A stretch of 64,000 nucleotides of DNA. Origin: Pedobacter polaris (GTDB lineage: Bacteria; Bacteroidota; Bacteroidia; Sphingobacteriales; Sphingobacteriaceae). How positions within the stretch are numbered: the stretch's first letter is position 1; each line of letters begins with the position of its first letter. A program made the translations under genes and the position numbers. The stretch spans positions 868,314 through 932,313 of the forward strand of contig NZ_SWBR01000002.1 in NCBI RefSeq assembly GCF_005116505.1, written 5' to 3'. The notes below the pieces were generated by a model that ran no database searches, was not told the DNA's origin, and was given only the letters and a program-made list of their open reading frames with translations. This document shows, piece by piece, positions 52,830 to 62,070 of this stretch.

Positions 52830-53360
52830 ATGGAAAAATATATCTATAGATACTTACTCGGACTGAAAAACAGTGATTTTCAGATTGTAGAAGGCGAACC
52901 CAACATCATTGGATGGGAAGTAAAGTCAGAAAGCGACAGCTATATTGGAGAAGTGAATGATCTTCTCTTTGATCCTGAATCAAGGTCGGTAAGGTATCTT
53001 GTTATTGACCTTAAAGACAATGGAATGGAACTTGGAGATAAAAAGGTAATGATACCCATAGGTACGGCACACCTTCATACTTCTGATGACGAAGTAGTAT
53101 TGCCAAACATTACCGCCAGCCAACTGGCCTCTCTTCCAGCATATGATGAAAACAGTACCGTTCCAGCTACGGAAGTACAAATCCGCGAGGTTATTGGCAG
53201 TCCACAGACTCAAAGAGAAAGAGAGATTGAAGAATTTAACCAGAACGAGTTTTATGCTCACGAGCATTTCGACAAAAACAGGTTCTATCAAAGAGGTGGT
53301 AGCGGCCAAGAATATACTGGAGATCGCAGATTGAGCAACAGGAAATTCACAATTTGGTAG
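52830..53360 (+). CDS. PRC-barrel domain protein
   Basis: A 176-aa protein. The PRC barrel covers about 20-100 (IGWEVKSESDSYIGEVNDLL, VRYLVIDLKDNGMELGDKKV, MIPIGTAHLHTSDDEVVLPN). The C-terminal 60 residues are charged and probably disordered (REREIEEFNQNEFYAHEHFD). PRC barrels serve in photosynthetic reaction centres, RimM and many soil-bacterial stress proteins; the last group fits here. The 3' end overlaps a possible small ORF. Confidence 0.88.
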   Translation: MEKYIYRYLLGLKNSDFQIVEGEPNIIGWEVKSESDSYIGEVNDLLFDPESRSVRYLVIDLKDNGMELGDKKVMIPIGTAHLHTSDDEVVLPNITASQLASLPAYDENSTVPATEVQIREVIGSPQTQREREIEEFNQNEFYAHEHFDKNRFYQRGGSGQEYTGDRRLSNRKFTIW

Positions 53361-53500
53361 AAAATTCAAAGGATCATGATTTTCATGCAGCAGACGAGCA
53401 CACAGGAAATGATACCCATCACAACGAAGGCAAAAGAATTGAAGAGGAACAAAAAAATAATGATGGTTATCTAGATAGTAATAGGCCGCCAAACACTTAA
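53354..53500 (+). CDS. Possible small hydrophilic ORF with TTG start
   Basis: A 48-aa reading in another frame overlaps the PRC gene by 7 bp: LVENSKDHDFHAADEHTGND then THHNEGKRIEEEQKNNDGYL. It starts at TTG 53354 with AGGA nine bases before; no ATG is in frame. Composition resembles small hydrophilic stress peptides. The alternative is that it is the displaced original C-terminus of the PRC protein after a frameshift. It ends 14 bp before a terminator. Confidence 0.35.
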   Translation: MVENSKDHDFHAADEHTGNDTHHNEGKRIEEEQKNNDGYLDSNRPPNT

Positions 53501-53512
53501 AAATATATTACC

Positions 53513-53540
53513 AAGGGATGCCACTAGCATCCCTTTTTTA
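53513..53540 (+). terminator. Intrinsic terminator of the SRPBCC-OmpA-PRC run
   Basis: GGGATG (53515-53520) pairs with CATCCC (53528-53533), followed by TTTTTT on the plus strand. Confidence 0.88.
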
Positions 53541-53611
53541 GCTAAAAAGTATATTATTATTCATAAGAGAATTACATTTTATTAGATTGATCAGAACCTA
53601 TCATTTCTTGC

Positions 53612-56600
53612 TCAATCCATAATCAAACTATTAAGATAAATAGTAAAAATGCTTCCTTTTCCTGGTTCGCTCTCTACAACTATTTTTCCGCCAGCCGCAT
53701 TTATAATTTTTTTGGCAAGGTACAGGCCTATTCCACTGCCTTCTATATCCTGATTAAGCCTACCATACATGGCGAAAATCTTGTCTAAACCTTGCGCATC
53801 AATTCCCTTTCCGTTATCCTTAATCTTCAAAATGATATTTTTCCCTACTTTTTGACACTGTATGTTTATAAGGGGTTCCTCATTGCCTTTAAATTTAATG
53901 GCATTTGATATGAGGTTGAACATAATGCTCCTTAGATTTTTTCTAGAAAAGGACAGCTCGTTTACTTCTAGATTTCGAATGATCTTAGCGCCTGATTGTT
54001 TGATCTTGTCAGTCAGGCTCCACTCTACATTATCGATGATTTCATTCAAGTTTACCATTTCCATGACGGCCATCTCATGTTCTACCTTTGCAATAACGCC
54101 AATGTCTGTAATTAACAGTCTATAGGTTTTGATCGATCTGTTGATTAAATCCAGTACATCAATCAATTTTGCATCCGAAAGTGCTATATGATTCATTACA
54201 TTAATACTTGTTTCGATATTCCCAAGCGGAGCTAGCAGGTCATGAGAGGCGGCATGGATGAAATGATCTAAATCTGCATTGATCCTGAGTAAGCTCTGGT
54301 TTTTCTCATCCAGTTCAAACTGGATATCCTTAAGCTGGGTAATGTCACTAAAAGTAATAATAGCACCACTCCTTGTCTTTGAACTTTGTTGTAGATAGGG
54401 CATAATCATCATCTGGTACCATCTGCCATTGGTAGTTTCTATCTCCTTAGCAAACACAGTATCATTCTCCAATACATTTTTGATGTCTTCTATCAGGTTT
54501 TCGAATTTAATGTTGGTTGATATGTGGTTAATTGGTCTTCCCACATCTGAATCCCTCAAATTGATGAGGTTAATTGCTCCAGGAGAGAACTTCATCAGCT
54601 CTAATTCATTGTTTATGAACAATTGGCCATTGATATTGCTACGAAAATAGTTGTTAAGATCATCATTGATCTCCAACAATTCCTTATTCTTGAGGTGATA
54701 TTCAGTATTAATGGTATGCAATTCTTCATTTACCGACTGCATCTCCTCATTGGTACTCTGCATTTCTTCATTGGCTGAGATGAGCTCCTCATTAAATGAC
54801 TGCATGTTTTCATTTGAAGAATCAAGTTCATCATGAACTTCGTTAAGTTTAAGTTTCAACGCTCTTAGCTCCTGCTCAAGGTTTTGGGTATACTTATCCT
54901 GATAGATCTTTTCGTCGAATATTGGCGTGTTGCCAATCATACTATGCTCATTTTCACTGAACAGTGCCATCAATATCTTTTGATATACATTTTTGGTGAC
55001 GATAGGCACTACTGAAAGATTGATGCTAATGACTTCACTACCATTTTTGATACTAATTGCTGAAACATTAGCTCTTTCATTATTTTGGATAGCGGTTGTT
55101 CTTAAGGTATTAAAAGCAATGGCCAATGGGGGTTTTAAGAGTTCTTCTAGGTTAGAATTAAAGTTCTCTTGAAGCATATACCTACTGGTGTCTCCGTATG
55201 CGCGGATAACATGGTTGTACTCATCAACAAAAACACACAAATAGCCCATTTCCCTTGCTGCCGCATTAGACATCAGGTCAGTTAGTGTGTTGTTGTTATT
55301 TTTACCATCCCCTTCGCCAGAAAAGATTGATTTTCGTTTAATCTCTTGGTATTCGGGAATTGCAAAGGCATCAAAGCTGATTGCTTTTTTATTCTTTGTA
55401 TTTCTATAGATCTTCCATCTTTTATCTGCAATCTCTAAACTGTTAATGATTGGTGTTGGGTTTTCACTAGAACCCAAAAAGAGATAACCGTCCATCTTTA
55501 GACCAAAAAGAAGCATATTAAATACCTTCTTTTGCAATACGGGAGTCATATAGATCAATAAGTTCCTACAGCTAATCAAATGCATATTGCAATAAGGCGG
55601 ATTTTTAACAAGGTCATGTTGGGCGAAGATGACCATCTTTCTGATGCCCTGTTTGATCTTGTAGTTTTCTCCTTCCTTAGTAAAATAATCATCAAGTCTT
55701 TTTTGACTAACAGTTTTTGAAATATCCAAACTATAAGTTCCCTTTGCAGCATGGGCCATAGCGGCTGTATCGATGTCTGTAGCAAATATTTTTACGATAG
55801 TATTTTTATGGGCTCCTGTTAGCTGTTCTGCTATTAGTATTGCTAGGGAATAAGCTTCCTCTCCTGTTGCACAGCCTGCTACCCAAATCTTCAGTTCTTC
55901 TCTAACTTCTAACTTTTCGAGAATTTTTGGAATGATTTTTTTCTCAATATGGTCAAATGCTTCTGGGTCTCTAAAGAAAGCGGTAACACTAATTAGGAAT
56001 TCTTTTCCTAAGGCAATAACTTCACTTGGATTTTCATTCAAAAACTCCAAATATGCCTGAAGTGAATTAAAGTTTTCTTGTGATGCCCTCTTCTGTGTCC
56101 GCCTTAAAATTGTAGATTGCTTATAACCAGAAAAATCGTGGGGTGATGACTGTTCTATGAGTTTGATGATTTCAGGTATTACCAACTGGTCTTCTGGACT
56201 TTCTACCGACAGCTTACCTTCCTTATCAACATAGGCTTCGATAGCTGCAGGCATCAAAGCTGGTTCAAGAATAAAATCAACCATTCCTGTAGCAACCGCA
56301 TGGGCTGGCATGCTAGAGAAATCTGAGGTTTCAGGATTTCGTACCATTACCATACCTCCCTTTTTCTTGATTTCAATGATACCCTCGGTGCCATCAGATC
56401 CAAGACCTGAAAGAACAACACCAATTGCCTTTGTACCACAATCTTTAGCAAGTGAATTAAAAAAAGTATTAATGGTTAAGTGTGGTCCTTTGTTCCCTTT
56501 TTCGGTAAGTCGCAACTTGCCATCTTTAATGGTCATGAACTTATTGTTAGGGATTAGGTATACTTCGTTACTTTTCACATTCGATCCATCTTCTGCCTCA

Positions 56601-56788
56601 CGCACCTTTAATTTACTGTGCTTTCCTAGCAATTCGACCATACGGCTTTTAAAAACTGGCGAAAGATGCTGCACAATTACATAGGCTACCCCATCCAATG
56701 GGGTATTGTCGAAGAAAGAATTAATCTCTTCCATCCCCCCAGCAGATGCGCCGATGGCAATGATGTACTTTGGATCTAAATTTAACAT
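53612..56788 (-). CDS. CheB-CheR-PAS-histidine kinase fusion
   Basis: A 1058-aa hybrid signalling protein. CheB-type methylesterase (about 1-190) has the triad Ser15 (IAIGASAGGMEE), His41 (IVQHLSP) and Asp132 (GLGSDGTEGI); it lacks the usual CheB receiver. CheR methyltransferase (about 205-470) has FLISVTAFFRDPEAFDHIEK and IWVAGCATGEEAYSLAILIA. A long coiled coil of repeats (NEELISANEEMQSTNEEMQS, about 640-740) is followed by a PAS domain, HisKA (HAASHDLLAPLGNIETS) and HATPase (NLISNAIKF, DNGKGI, GSGIGLYLAKKI). Such fusions occur outside chemotaxis operons and in stress regulation. No chemotaxis genes are seen nearby. Confidence 0.95.
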   Translation of the reverse strand: MLNLDPKYIIAIGASAGGMEEINSFFDNTPLDGVAYVIVQHLSPVFKSRMVELLGKHSKLKVREAEDGSNVKSNEVYLIPNNKFMTIKDGKLRLTEKGNKGPHLTINTFFNSLAKDCGTKAIGVVLSGLGSDGTEGIIEIKKKGGMVMVRNPETSDFSSMPAHAVATGMVDFILEPALMPAAIEAYVDKEGKLSVESPEDQLVIPEIIKLIEQSSPHDFSGYKQSTILRRTQKRASQENFNSLQAYLEFLNENPSEVIALGKEFLISVTAFFRDPEAFDHIEKKIIPKILEKLEVREELKIWVAGCATGEEAYSLAILIAEQLTGAHKNTIVKIFATDIDTAAMAHAAKGTYSLDISKTVSQKRLDDYFTKEGENYKIKQGIRKMVIFAQHDLVKNPPYCNMHLISCRNLLIYMTPVLQKKVFNMLLFGLKMDGYLFLGSSENPTPIINSLEIADKRWKIYRNTKNKKAISFDAFAIPEYQEIKRKSIFSGEGDGKNNNNTLTDLMSNAAAREMGYLCVFVDEYNHVIRAYGDTSRYMLQENFNSNLEELLKPPLAIAFNTLRTTAIQNNERANVSAISIKNGSEVISINLSVVPIVTKNVYQKILMALFSENEHSMIGNTPIFDEKIYQDKYTQNLEQELRALKLKLNEVHDELDSSNENMQSFNEELISANEEMQSTNEEMQSVNEELHTINTEYHLKNKELLEINDDLNNYFRSNINGQLFINNELELMKFSPGAINLINLRDSDVGRPINHISTNIKFENLIEDIKNVLENDTVFAKEIETTNGRWYQMMIMPYLQQSSKTRSGAIITFSDITQLKDIQFELDEKNQSLLRINADLDHFIHAASHDLLAPLGNIETSINVMNHIALSDAKLIDVLDLINRSIKTYRLLITDIGVIAKVEHEMAVMEMVNLNEIIDNVEWSLTDKIKQSGAKIIRNLEVNELSFSRKNLRSIMFNLISNAIKFKGNEEPLINIQCQKVGKNIILKIKDNGKGIDAQGLDKIFAMYGRLNQDIEGSGIGLYLAKKIINAAGGKIVVESEPGKGSIFTIYLNSLIMD

Positions 56789-56914
56789 AATAAGGTAGTT
56801 AGAAGAGCGAGGTTCGGTAAGGTAGGGTTTAATTAATGAAAGAACCTAGAATAATATATATATTTATTTGAAAACCAAGACATTGTAGCAACAAAATCTT
56901 TTACTGAAACGGAC

Positions 56915-56951
56915 AAAAAGAAAGCGGAAAAGACCAAAGATCCTTCCCGCT
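56915..56951 (-). terminator. Intrinsic terminator after the DUF2383-like gene
   Basis: On the minus strand AGCGGGAAGGATCTTTGGTC and TTTTCCGCT form a hairpin followed by TTCTTTTT. It lies 25 bp past the stop codon and closely matches the hairpins at 25691 and 43117. Confidence 0.88.
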
Positions 56952-56975
56952 CATTTAATAAAAATTTCGGCTAGA

Positions 56976-57434
56976 CTATAAGTCTTTGTATTTCTGCTCT
57001 AATACTTCAATTTCTTTTAATGCTTCGGCAATTCCATTGCGCTGAGCAGTTAATAAATTTAAGTGGTCTTCATGCAGCTGGTTATCTTTAATCGCCATGT
57101 CATATTTTTCGAGAGCTGCTTTCTCACCAGTCACTACAGCGCCAAGAACAGCAGTTTCACTTCTATCAGTAAGGGCTTCTTTGATATCTATCCAAGTACG
57201 ATGGATTGCTCCAAGAATTCCGCCCTCTTCGTTATCAGAATTACCACCATGTTTTGCCAAATGTGCTTTCAATTCATTTTCATACAATGCCCTTTCGGCA
57301 ACATATTTTAAAAATACAGCTTTAAGCTCAATGTTATCTGTCGATTCAGAAGCCGATTGATATCCTTCTTTTCCGTCATTGATGATAGAGATCAGACCCT
57401 TCAAGTCTGAAATGATTTCTTGATTATTTTCCAT
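56976..57434 (-). CDS. PA2169/DUF2383-family four-helix-bundle protein
   Basis: A 152-aa ferritin-like protein. LKGLISIINDGKEGYQSASE, LKAVFLKYVAERALYENELK, GAIHRTWIDIKEALTDRSET, then VLGAVVTGEKAALEKYDMAI match the PA2169-type family. It is usually found in stress regulons; metal binding is uncertain. It has its own terminator. Its upstream region shares a GTTGCTACAA word with that of the CheB-CheR fusion gene. Confidence 0.88.
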   Translation of the reverse strand: MENNQEIISDLKGLISIINDGKEGYQSASESTDNIELKAVFLKYVAERALYENELKAHLAKHGGNSDNEEGGILGAIHRTWIDIKEALTDRSETAVLGAVVTGEKAALEKYDMAIKDNQLHEDHLNLLTAQRNGIAEALKEIEVLEQKYKDL

Positions 57435-57493
57435 GTTTTTAGGTGTTTTTTATTGAAAGAACCAACATGCCTATAGAAAGGTTTGTCATTTTT

Positions 57494-57503
57494 TTGTAGC
57501 AAC
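57494..57503 (-). promoter_or_regulatory. Shared GTTGCTACAA word upstream of the DUF2383-like gene
   Basis: GTTGCTACAA lies 60 bp upstream of this gene. The same word lies at 56883-56892, 95 bp upstream of the CheB-CheR gene. Both are followed by a GGTTCTTTCA word on the same strand. It could be a -35-like or regulator site shared by the stress genes. Confidence 0.35.
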
Positions 57504-57653
57504 AAATCTATATCAGGTTACTAACTGCCTACTATTAAGTTAGAGATCGATTAACATTAGCTTTCAATCATAGCAGAAAGCAAAACAAATAATTTTCCGA
57601 GTAAAAACTGCAATAATCAGTTAAAAATGAAAAAAGAAATAAGGATAATAAGT

Positions 57654-60116
57654 TTAGCTATTAGTTTTTTCGGGCATCTCAAACACGATTTTGAACGTCG
57701 TTCCCACCCCTACCTCGCTCTCTACACTAATAGTTCCATTAAGTTGCTGCACCTGCATATTTACCATATATAGTCCCATGCCCTTGCCCTCAATTTCTGG
57801 ATGAAAGCGCTTATAAAGACCAAAGAGTTGTTCGGCGTTCTTTTCCAGATTGATGCCCATACCATTGTCGGCAAACTCCAATACCAGTTTATCGCTATCT
57901 ATTCGGCTTGAAATATGGATTATCGCTGCTTTATCAGTCCTTCTGTATTTGATGCTATTGAGTATTAGGTTATAAAAAATGCTATGCAGATAGCTCTTAT
58001 AGCAATAGGTATGCTGAGCCTGCGAAAAGTCGGTAGTAATTGAAACGCCACTGCTTTCGATTAGGTTTGCGATACTGATTTTGATATCTGCAATAAGTGA
58101 TGCGAAATCCACGCGCTCCAACGCTTCGGTAAGCTCATGATTCATATTTAGGATAAAGTTAAGGTCTCTGATTACAGAATCTAGCTTTTCTGTCGACTCG
58201 GTAAGTGCTGCGATCACATCTTCATCCTCGCAAACACCCTTGGGGTCTAATAATGCGATTAGCGAAATGATGTTCACTAGTGGCGCCCGAACGTTATGGG
58301 ATACCACGTAAGAAAACTGCTCCAGATCCTTGTTACGTCGCACCAAGTCGGCCATCATTTTTGCCCGTTCCAATTCCGCCTGTTTTTGTGAGGTGATATC
58401 TAGGGAGATCCCCAGCATGCCGCGTTCTTGGTTGCCAGGCAATTCATAGGGTACCTTTACCGTATAGAAGTATTTTATGCTTCCGTCTGCCAATGTATAG
58501 GGTTGCTCGGGGATCGTTATGCCTACTCCGGTGCGAATTACCTGCTGATCCTGCTCAAGAAAAAGATTCCTTTCCCCTTCCACCTCCAATTGCTTGAAGA
58601 TATCTTCCAAAAGAAATTCTTCGGCAGAAACTCCGTACAGTGATGCAAAGCTTTTGTTTACGAAAAGGTAGTGGCCATGTTTATCCTTGATAAATATCCC
58701 TTGGGGAATCAGGTCCATGATTAGTTGAAGGTTCTGTTCATACCGAGATCTTGCACCCTCGGATTCCTTGATCTGGGTGATATCGTGCGCAACTCCATGC
58801 ATACCAATTGCCCTGCCCAGTTCATCGAGCTCATACTCCCCTTGCGAAAAGATATGCCTTACTGAACCGTCTCTACGGATGATTCTGTGGTAGATAGCCG
58901 AAGGCGCCAATGAGTCTTTTACTTCTGCTATCACTTTATGCACATGTTGGATATCCTCTGGATGCACCATTTCCAACCATGCATCGTAGGGATGGCTGTT
59001 ATCGGAAGTATCAAAGCCGTAAATCCTACAAAGCTCTTCTGACCAAGTTGAAATACCTGTAGAAAAATCGATCTCAAAACTACCTACGTGCGCAATCGAC
59101 TGTGCCTGCTTTAGCCTCAGTTCGGAAGTCTGCCGCTGCTTTTCCGCCCTTTTTCTTGAGCGTTCTCTTTGGAAGGCATTGATCGCAAAGGAGATATCCC
59201 CCGCTACCTCTTCAAGCAGCCCGCATTCTTGAGCGCTAAAAAGCTCACGTTGTCCTGAATACAAGTTCAGTGTACCAATAATTTCGTCATTCTTTCTGAT
59301 CGGTAATACCATAAAAGAAAGAATCCCATTGGCAGTGGCAAAATTTCTCCAGCCATAATGCCTAAAGTTATTTATATCATTGCAAACGTATGGCCCTCCC
59401 GACGCCAGTACTTGAGAAATTGGTCCATGCGGCCATATCCCTGCTCCGTCGAACCATTCCATAAAAGACTCTGGTATGCCAGATCCTTGGGCTAGAGAAA
59501 CCTTTGTTCTGTGCTTATTTAACAATCCCACCCAAGCCATTTTAAAATTACCAATGTCTGTGGCAATTCTACAGGTTTCACTGAAAAGCTCGTCTTCGTT
59601 ATTCGTCTGCACAATCGCCTGATTGATTTGGCTGATAAATCCATAGAGCCTATTGGCGCTACGGGTCTTCTCCTGGGCCAGAACAGTTTCTGTCACATCC
59701 CTAAAATTGTCTACGATCCCACGAATATCTCTATCGTGCAACATATTGGTTACCACAGCCTCATACCAGCGCCAAGAACCATCGCCATGACGCATCCTTC
59801 CAGTATGGCCTTTTATAGGAACTCCTGGATTTGCCATTACCTGAGCCATTACATCCGATAGTGATGCAGAGTCATCGGGATGGGCAATAGCAGAAATATC
59901 AAGTTTTAGCACCTGCTCAGGTGTATAGCCGAGCACCTTAAAAATGGAGGAAGAAGCATGTATCAACTTTCCCTTATCATTAATTACCACAACCGCGTCC
60001 CCAGCATTTTCCAGCAGCGTTTGATACCTGCGCTTGAGCCTTTTGAACCTAGAAAAGACAAACCATGCACCAGCGTAAATTAAAAAAAATAATGCCGCAG
60101 CTATTACATACTGCAT
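57654..60116 (-). CDS. Multi-PAS/GAF sensor histidine kinase
   Basis: An 820-aa kinase. One N-terminal TM helix (about 3-22) is followed by PAS (about 30-145, VVVINDKGKLIHASSSIFKV), GAF (about 155-320, FKMAWVGLLNKHRTKVSLAQ), a second PAS with PAC (about 330-455, GSFEIDFSTGISTWSEELCR), a third PAS (about 465-580) and a HisKA/HATPase core (FSYVVSHNVRAPLVNIISLI; FADNGMGINL; EGKGMGLYMVNM). No receiver is fused. It is divergent from the single-domain receiver gene, which is its most plausible partner. Confidence 0.94.
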   Translation of the reverse strand: MQYVIAAALFFLIYAGAWFVFSRFKRLKRRYQTLLENAGDAVVVINDKGKLIHASSSIFKVLGYTPEQVLKLDISAIAHPDDSASLSDVMAQVMANPGVPIKGHTGRMRHGDGSWRWYEAVVTNMLHDRDIRGIVDNFRDVTETVLAQEKTRSANRLYGFISQINQAIVQTNNEDELFSETCRIATDIGNFKMAWVGLLNKHRTKVSLAQGSGIPESFMEWFDGAGIWPHGPISQVLASGGPYVCNDINNFRHYGWRNFATANGILSFMVLPIRKNDEIIGTLNLYSGQRELFSAQECGLLEEVAGDISFAINAFQRERSRKRAEKQRQTSELRLKQAQSIAHVGSFEIDFSTGISTWSEELCRIYGFDTSDNSHPYDAWLEMVHPEDIQHVHKVIAEVKDSLAPSAIYHRIIRRDGSVRHIFSQGEYELDELGRAIGMHGVAHDITQIKESEGARSRYEQNLQLIMDLIPQGIFIKDKHGHYLFVNKSFASLYGVSAEEFLLEDIFKQLEVEGERNLFLEQDQQVIRTGVGITIPEQPYTLADGSIKYFYTVKVPYELPGNQERGMLGISLDITSQKQAELERAKMMADLVRRNKDLEQFSYVVSHNVRAPLVNIISLIALLDPKGVCEDEDVIAALTESTEKLDSVIRDLNFILNMNHELTEALERVDFASLIADIKISIANLIESSGVSITTDFSQAQHTYCYKSYLHSIFYNLILNSIKYRRTDKAAIIHISSRIDSDKLVLEFADNGMGINLEKNAEQLFGLYKRFHPEIEGKGMGLYMVNMQVQQLNGTISVESEVGVGTTFKIVFEMPEKTNS

Positions 60117-60498
60117 ACCAGCACGGTTAAAGTAAACGCAGCGACAATTGTGCAGGTCGCATCAATTAGCGGGCAGCATGATCTTGGATCATCCATAATT
60201 TGGGATTTGGTTAGAAGAGTAGTAAATATAGGCAATTAGCCCCACATTCTTCCTATCACACTTAAAAACAAGTAGTTAATAGCCTTTGGATAAATAGAAG
60301 CATAAAACATGATTAATCATTGTTTAATGTACATCAAAGGGGTTTTTGGAGTTAATAGCCGCCAAACTGATAGCAAGTAATCCAAGGCGGCAATTCTGCC
60401 GAACAAATCTTAAAACCACAAGCTATAAATCATCTTATCCCAAACAAATAAGCAGGCGGTGGGTTATTAAAAAAACATCTACAGAAAACTTGAACCTA
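60117..60498. other. 382-bp gene-free region between divergent kinase and receiver genes
   Basis: Both promoters must lie here. No exact TAnnTTTG element, hairpin or RNA gene is seen. Confidence 0.3.
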
Positions 60499-60858
60499 AT
60501 GAAGAAAACAATATTTATACTTGAAGATAACGACGAGCTTAGGGAATTGTATGGCTATATTCTAGAAGGTGAAAATTATGAAATAAGGACTTTTGCTACA
60601 GTAACTCAATTTATGGAAAATGCCAGACAGATACCCCATCTTTACTTGCTTGATGTGATGCTTCCAGATGGTGATGGCATTGAGCTCTGTATAGAGTTGA
60701 AAAGAAATTCCCTTACCGCAAATGTACCAGTAATCATGATATCGGCACACAAAAATCTGGCAGACATAAAATCAGAATGCCCACAAGCAGACTTTATCGC
60801 TAAACCTTTCGATATAGAAGAGCTAACTAAGCGAATTGCCTTAAAGATCAATGCATAA
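60499..60858 (+). CDS. Single-domain response regulator
   Basis: A 119-aa receiver domain without output domain. The acidic pocket (FILEDNDE), phospho-acceptor Asp in PHLYLLDVMLPDGDG, Ser in VIMISAHKN and Lys in DFIAKPFDIEEL are all present. A longer reading back to 60346 has no family similarity, so the ATG at 60499 is chosen. It lies between two kinase genes and may serve several of them. Confidence 0.93.
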   Translation: MKKTIFILEDNDELRELYGYILEGENYEIRTFATVTQFMENARQIPHLYLLDVMLPDGDGIELCIELKRNSLTANVPVIMISAHKNLADIKSECPQADFIAKPFDIEELTKRIALKINA

Positions 60859-60883
60859 ACAATAGTCCAAACCTAGATCAACA

Positions 60884-61999
60884 CTAGCTCTGATTTTTAA
60901 GATAAACTTTAAAAGTAGATCCTTTTCCGATCTCACTTTCAACGGTGATTTTTCCACCGGCTAAATTGACGATTTCCCTCACTAGATAAAGCCCGATCCC
61001 AGTGCCTTCAACATCACTAGAGATCCGCTCATATTTGGTGAAGATCTTTTCAAGATCAGCTTCAGCAATTCCTCTGCTATTATCGGTAATGGTTATCACA
61101 GTAAAAACATCTTCAAGAGCAACATTAATGCTAATCTTTGGTACTCTACCTGCAACTCTATATTTAATGGAATTGCTCACTAGGTTATAAACTACACTCC
61201 GCAGTTTTCGGCGTACAAAAACAATCTCCGAATGACAAACCTCACACTCAATTACCGCACCAGATTCCCAAATTTGCTGAGCAAGCGTTAACCGTACATC
61301 CTCCAAAATATGCTCAAAGTCAAGTAGTTCCTCTACAGCCTTGTAACGATGTTCAGACTGTCTAGACTCGGTAAGATCATGGATAATATCCTTCATTTTC
61401 ACAAGACTATTTTCTACTTTTTCTAACAGCATGGGAAACTTTTCCATACCTTTTTCTGGAATTTTTCTTAGCATCTCGATAGTCAAGCCCAAACTGGTTA
61501 AAGGTGTTTTGATGTCATGAGAAATGGTATCTAACAAAATTTCATGTTCTGCAATGAGCTTTTCCTGTTCTTTTAGGTCGCGAATCCGCATGGTAATCTC
61601 TACAAAGGTAATGATCACCCCATCTGTCTTCTGCGCCTTAGCTACTACGTATGGCAAGATGTTCATCTGGTACCAGCGCATATCGGTAGTTTGAATCTCC
61701 TTTTCTAACACCTCACCAGTATCAATTACATGTTGGATGTTATCAATGATGCTGGGAAAACGAAAATTGTCTGTAATATCTGCCATGGGCCTGCCCACAT
61801 CCTCCAACTTTAAGCTGAACTGTTTCATTGCCGGTGGTGTGAATTTTCGAAGCACAAGGTGAGTATCTACAAACAGTTGTGGAATAATGGTATTACGAAA
61901 ATAGTTTTCGAGTTCTTCGTTGAGTTCGATCAACTCTCTGATCTGCTGATTCTTGTCCTGCATCTGATATACAGCCGGTTGCAAAAGCCCAGCTACCAC
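60884..61999 (-). CDS. PAS-histidine kinase resembling the C-terminal half of a CheB-CheR-kinase fusion
   Basis: A 371-aa kinase. It opens in a coiled coil (QIRELIELNEELENYFRNTI) that continues to a PAS domain (FTPPAMKQFSLKLEDVGRPM, TTDMRWYQMNILPYVV) and a HisKA/HATPase core (LDTISHDIKTPLTSLGLTIE; TDNSRGIAEADLEKIFTKYE; GTGIGLYLVREI). The first 130 residues align with the coiled-coil-PAS part of the protein encoded at 53612-56788, but the CheB and CheR domains are absent. Reading starts at a GTG (61997-61999) preceded by an in-frame stop; an ATG 12 codons in (61961-61963) is the other choice. It may be a gene remnant that works as a free kinase. Confidence 0.85.
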   Translation of the reverse strand: MVAGLLQPAVYQMQDKNQQIRELIELNEELENYFRNTIIPQLFVDTHLVLRKFTPPAMKQFSLKLEDVGRPMADITDNFRFPSIIDNIQHVIDTGEVLEKEIQTTDMRWYQMNILPYVVAKAQKTDGVIITFVEITMRIRDLKEQEKLIAEHEILLDTISHDIKTPLTSLGLTIEMLRKIPEKGMEKFPMLLEKVENSLVKMKDIIHDLTESRQSEHRYKAVEELLDFEHILEDVRLTLAQQIWESGAVIECEVCHSEIVFVRRKLRSVVYNLVSNSIKYRVAGRVPKISINVALEDVFTVITITDNSRGIAEADLEKIFTKYERISSDVEGTGIGLYLVREIVNLAGGKITVESEIGKGSTFKVYLKNQS

Positions 62000-62070
62000 A
62001 CAAAGTTATGAAAAAAGGGTGAATATTCACTCTTAATATTCCCATAAGCGCTGGACTTGCAGTAGGTCTA

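Noticed and set aside
53612..56788. Chemotaxis operon
   Set aside because: CheB and CheR domains are present only as parts of a kinase fusion. No CheA, CheW or receptor gene lies nearby.
60346..60498. 51-codon upstream extension of the receiver protein
   Set aside because: The receiver fold begins at MKKTIFILEDND; the extension has no similarity and lies in the promoter region.
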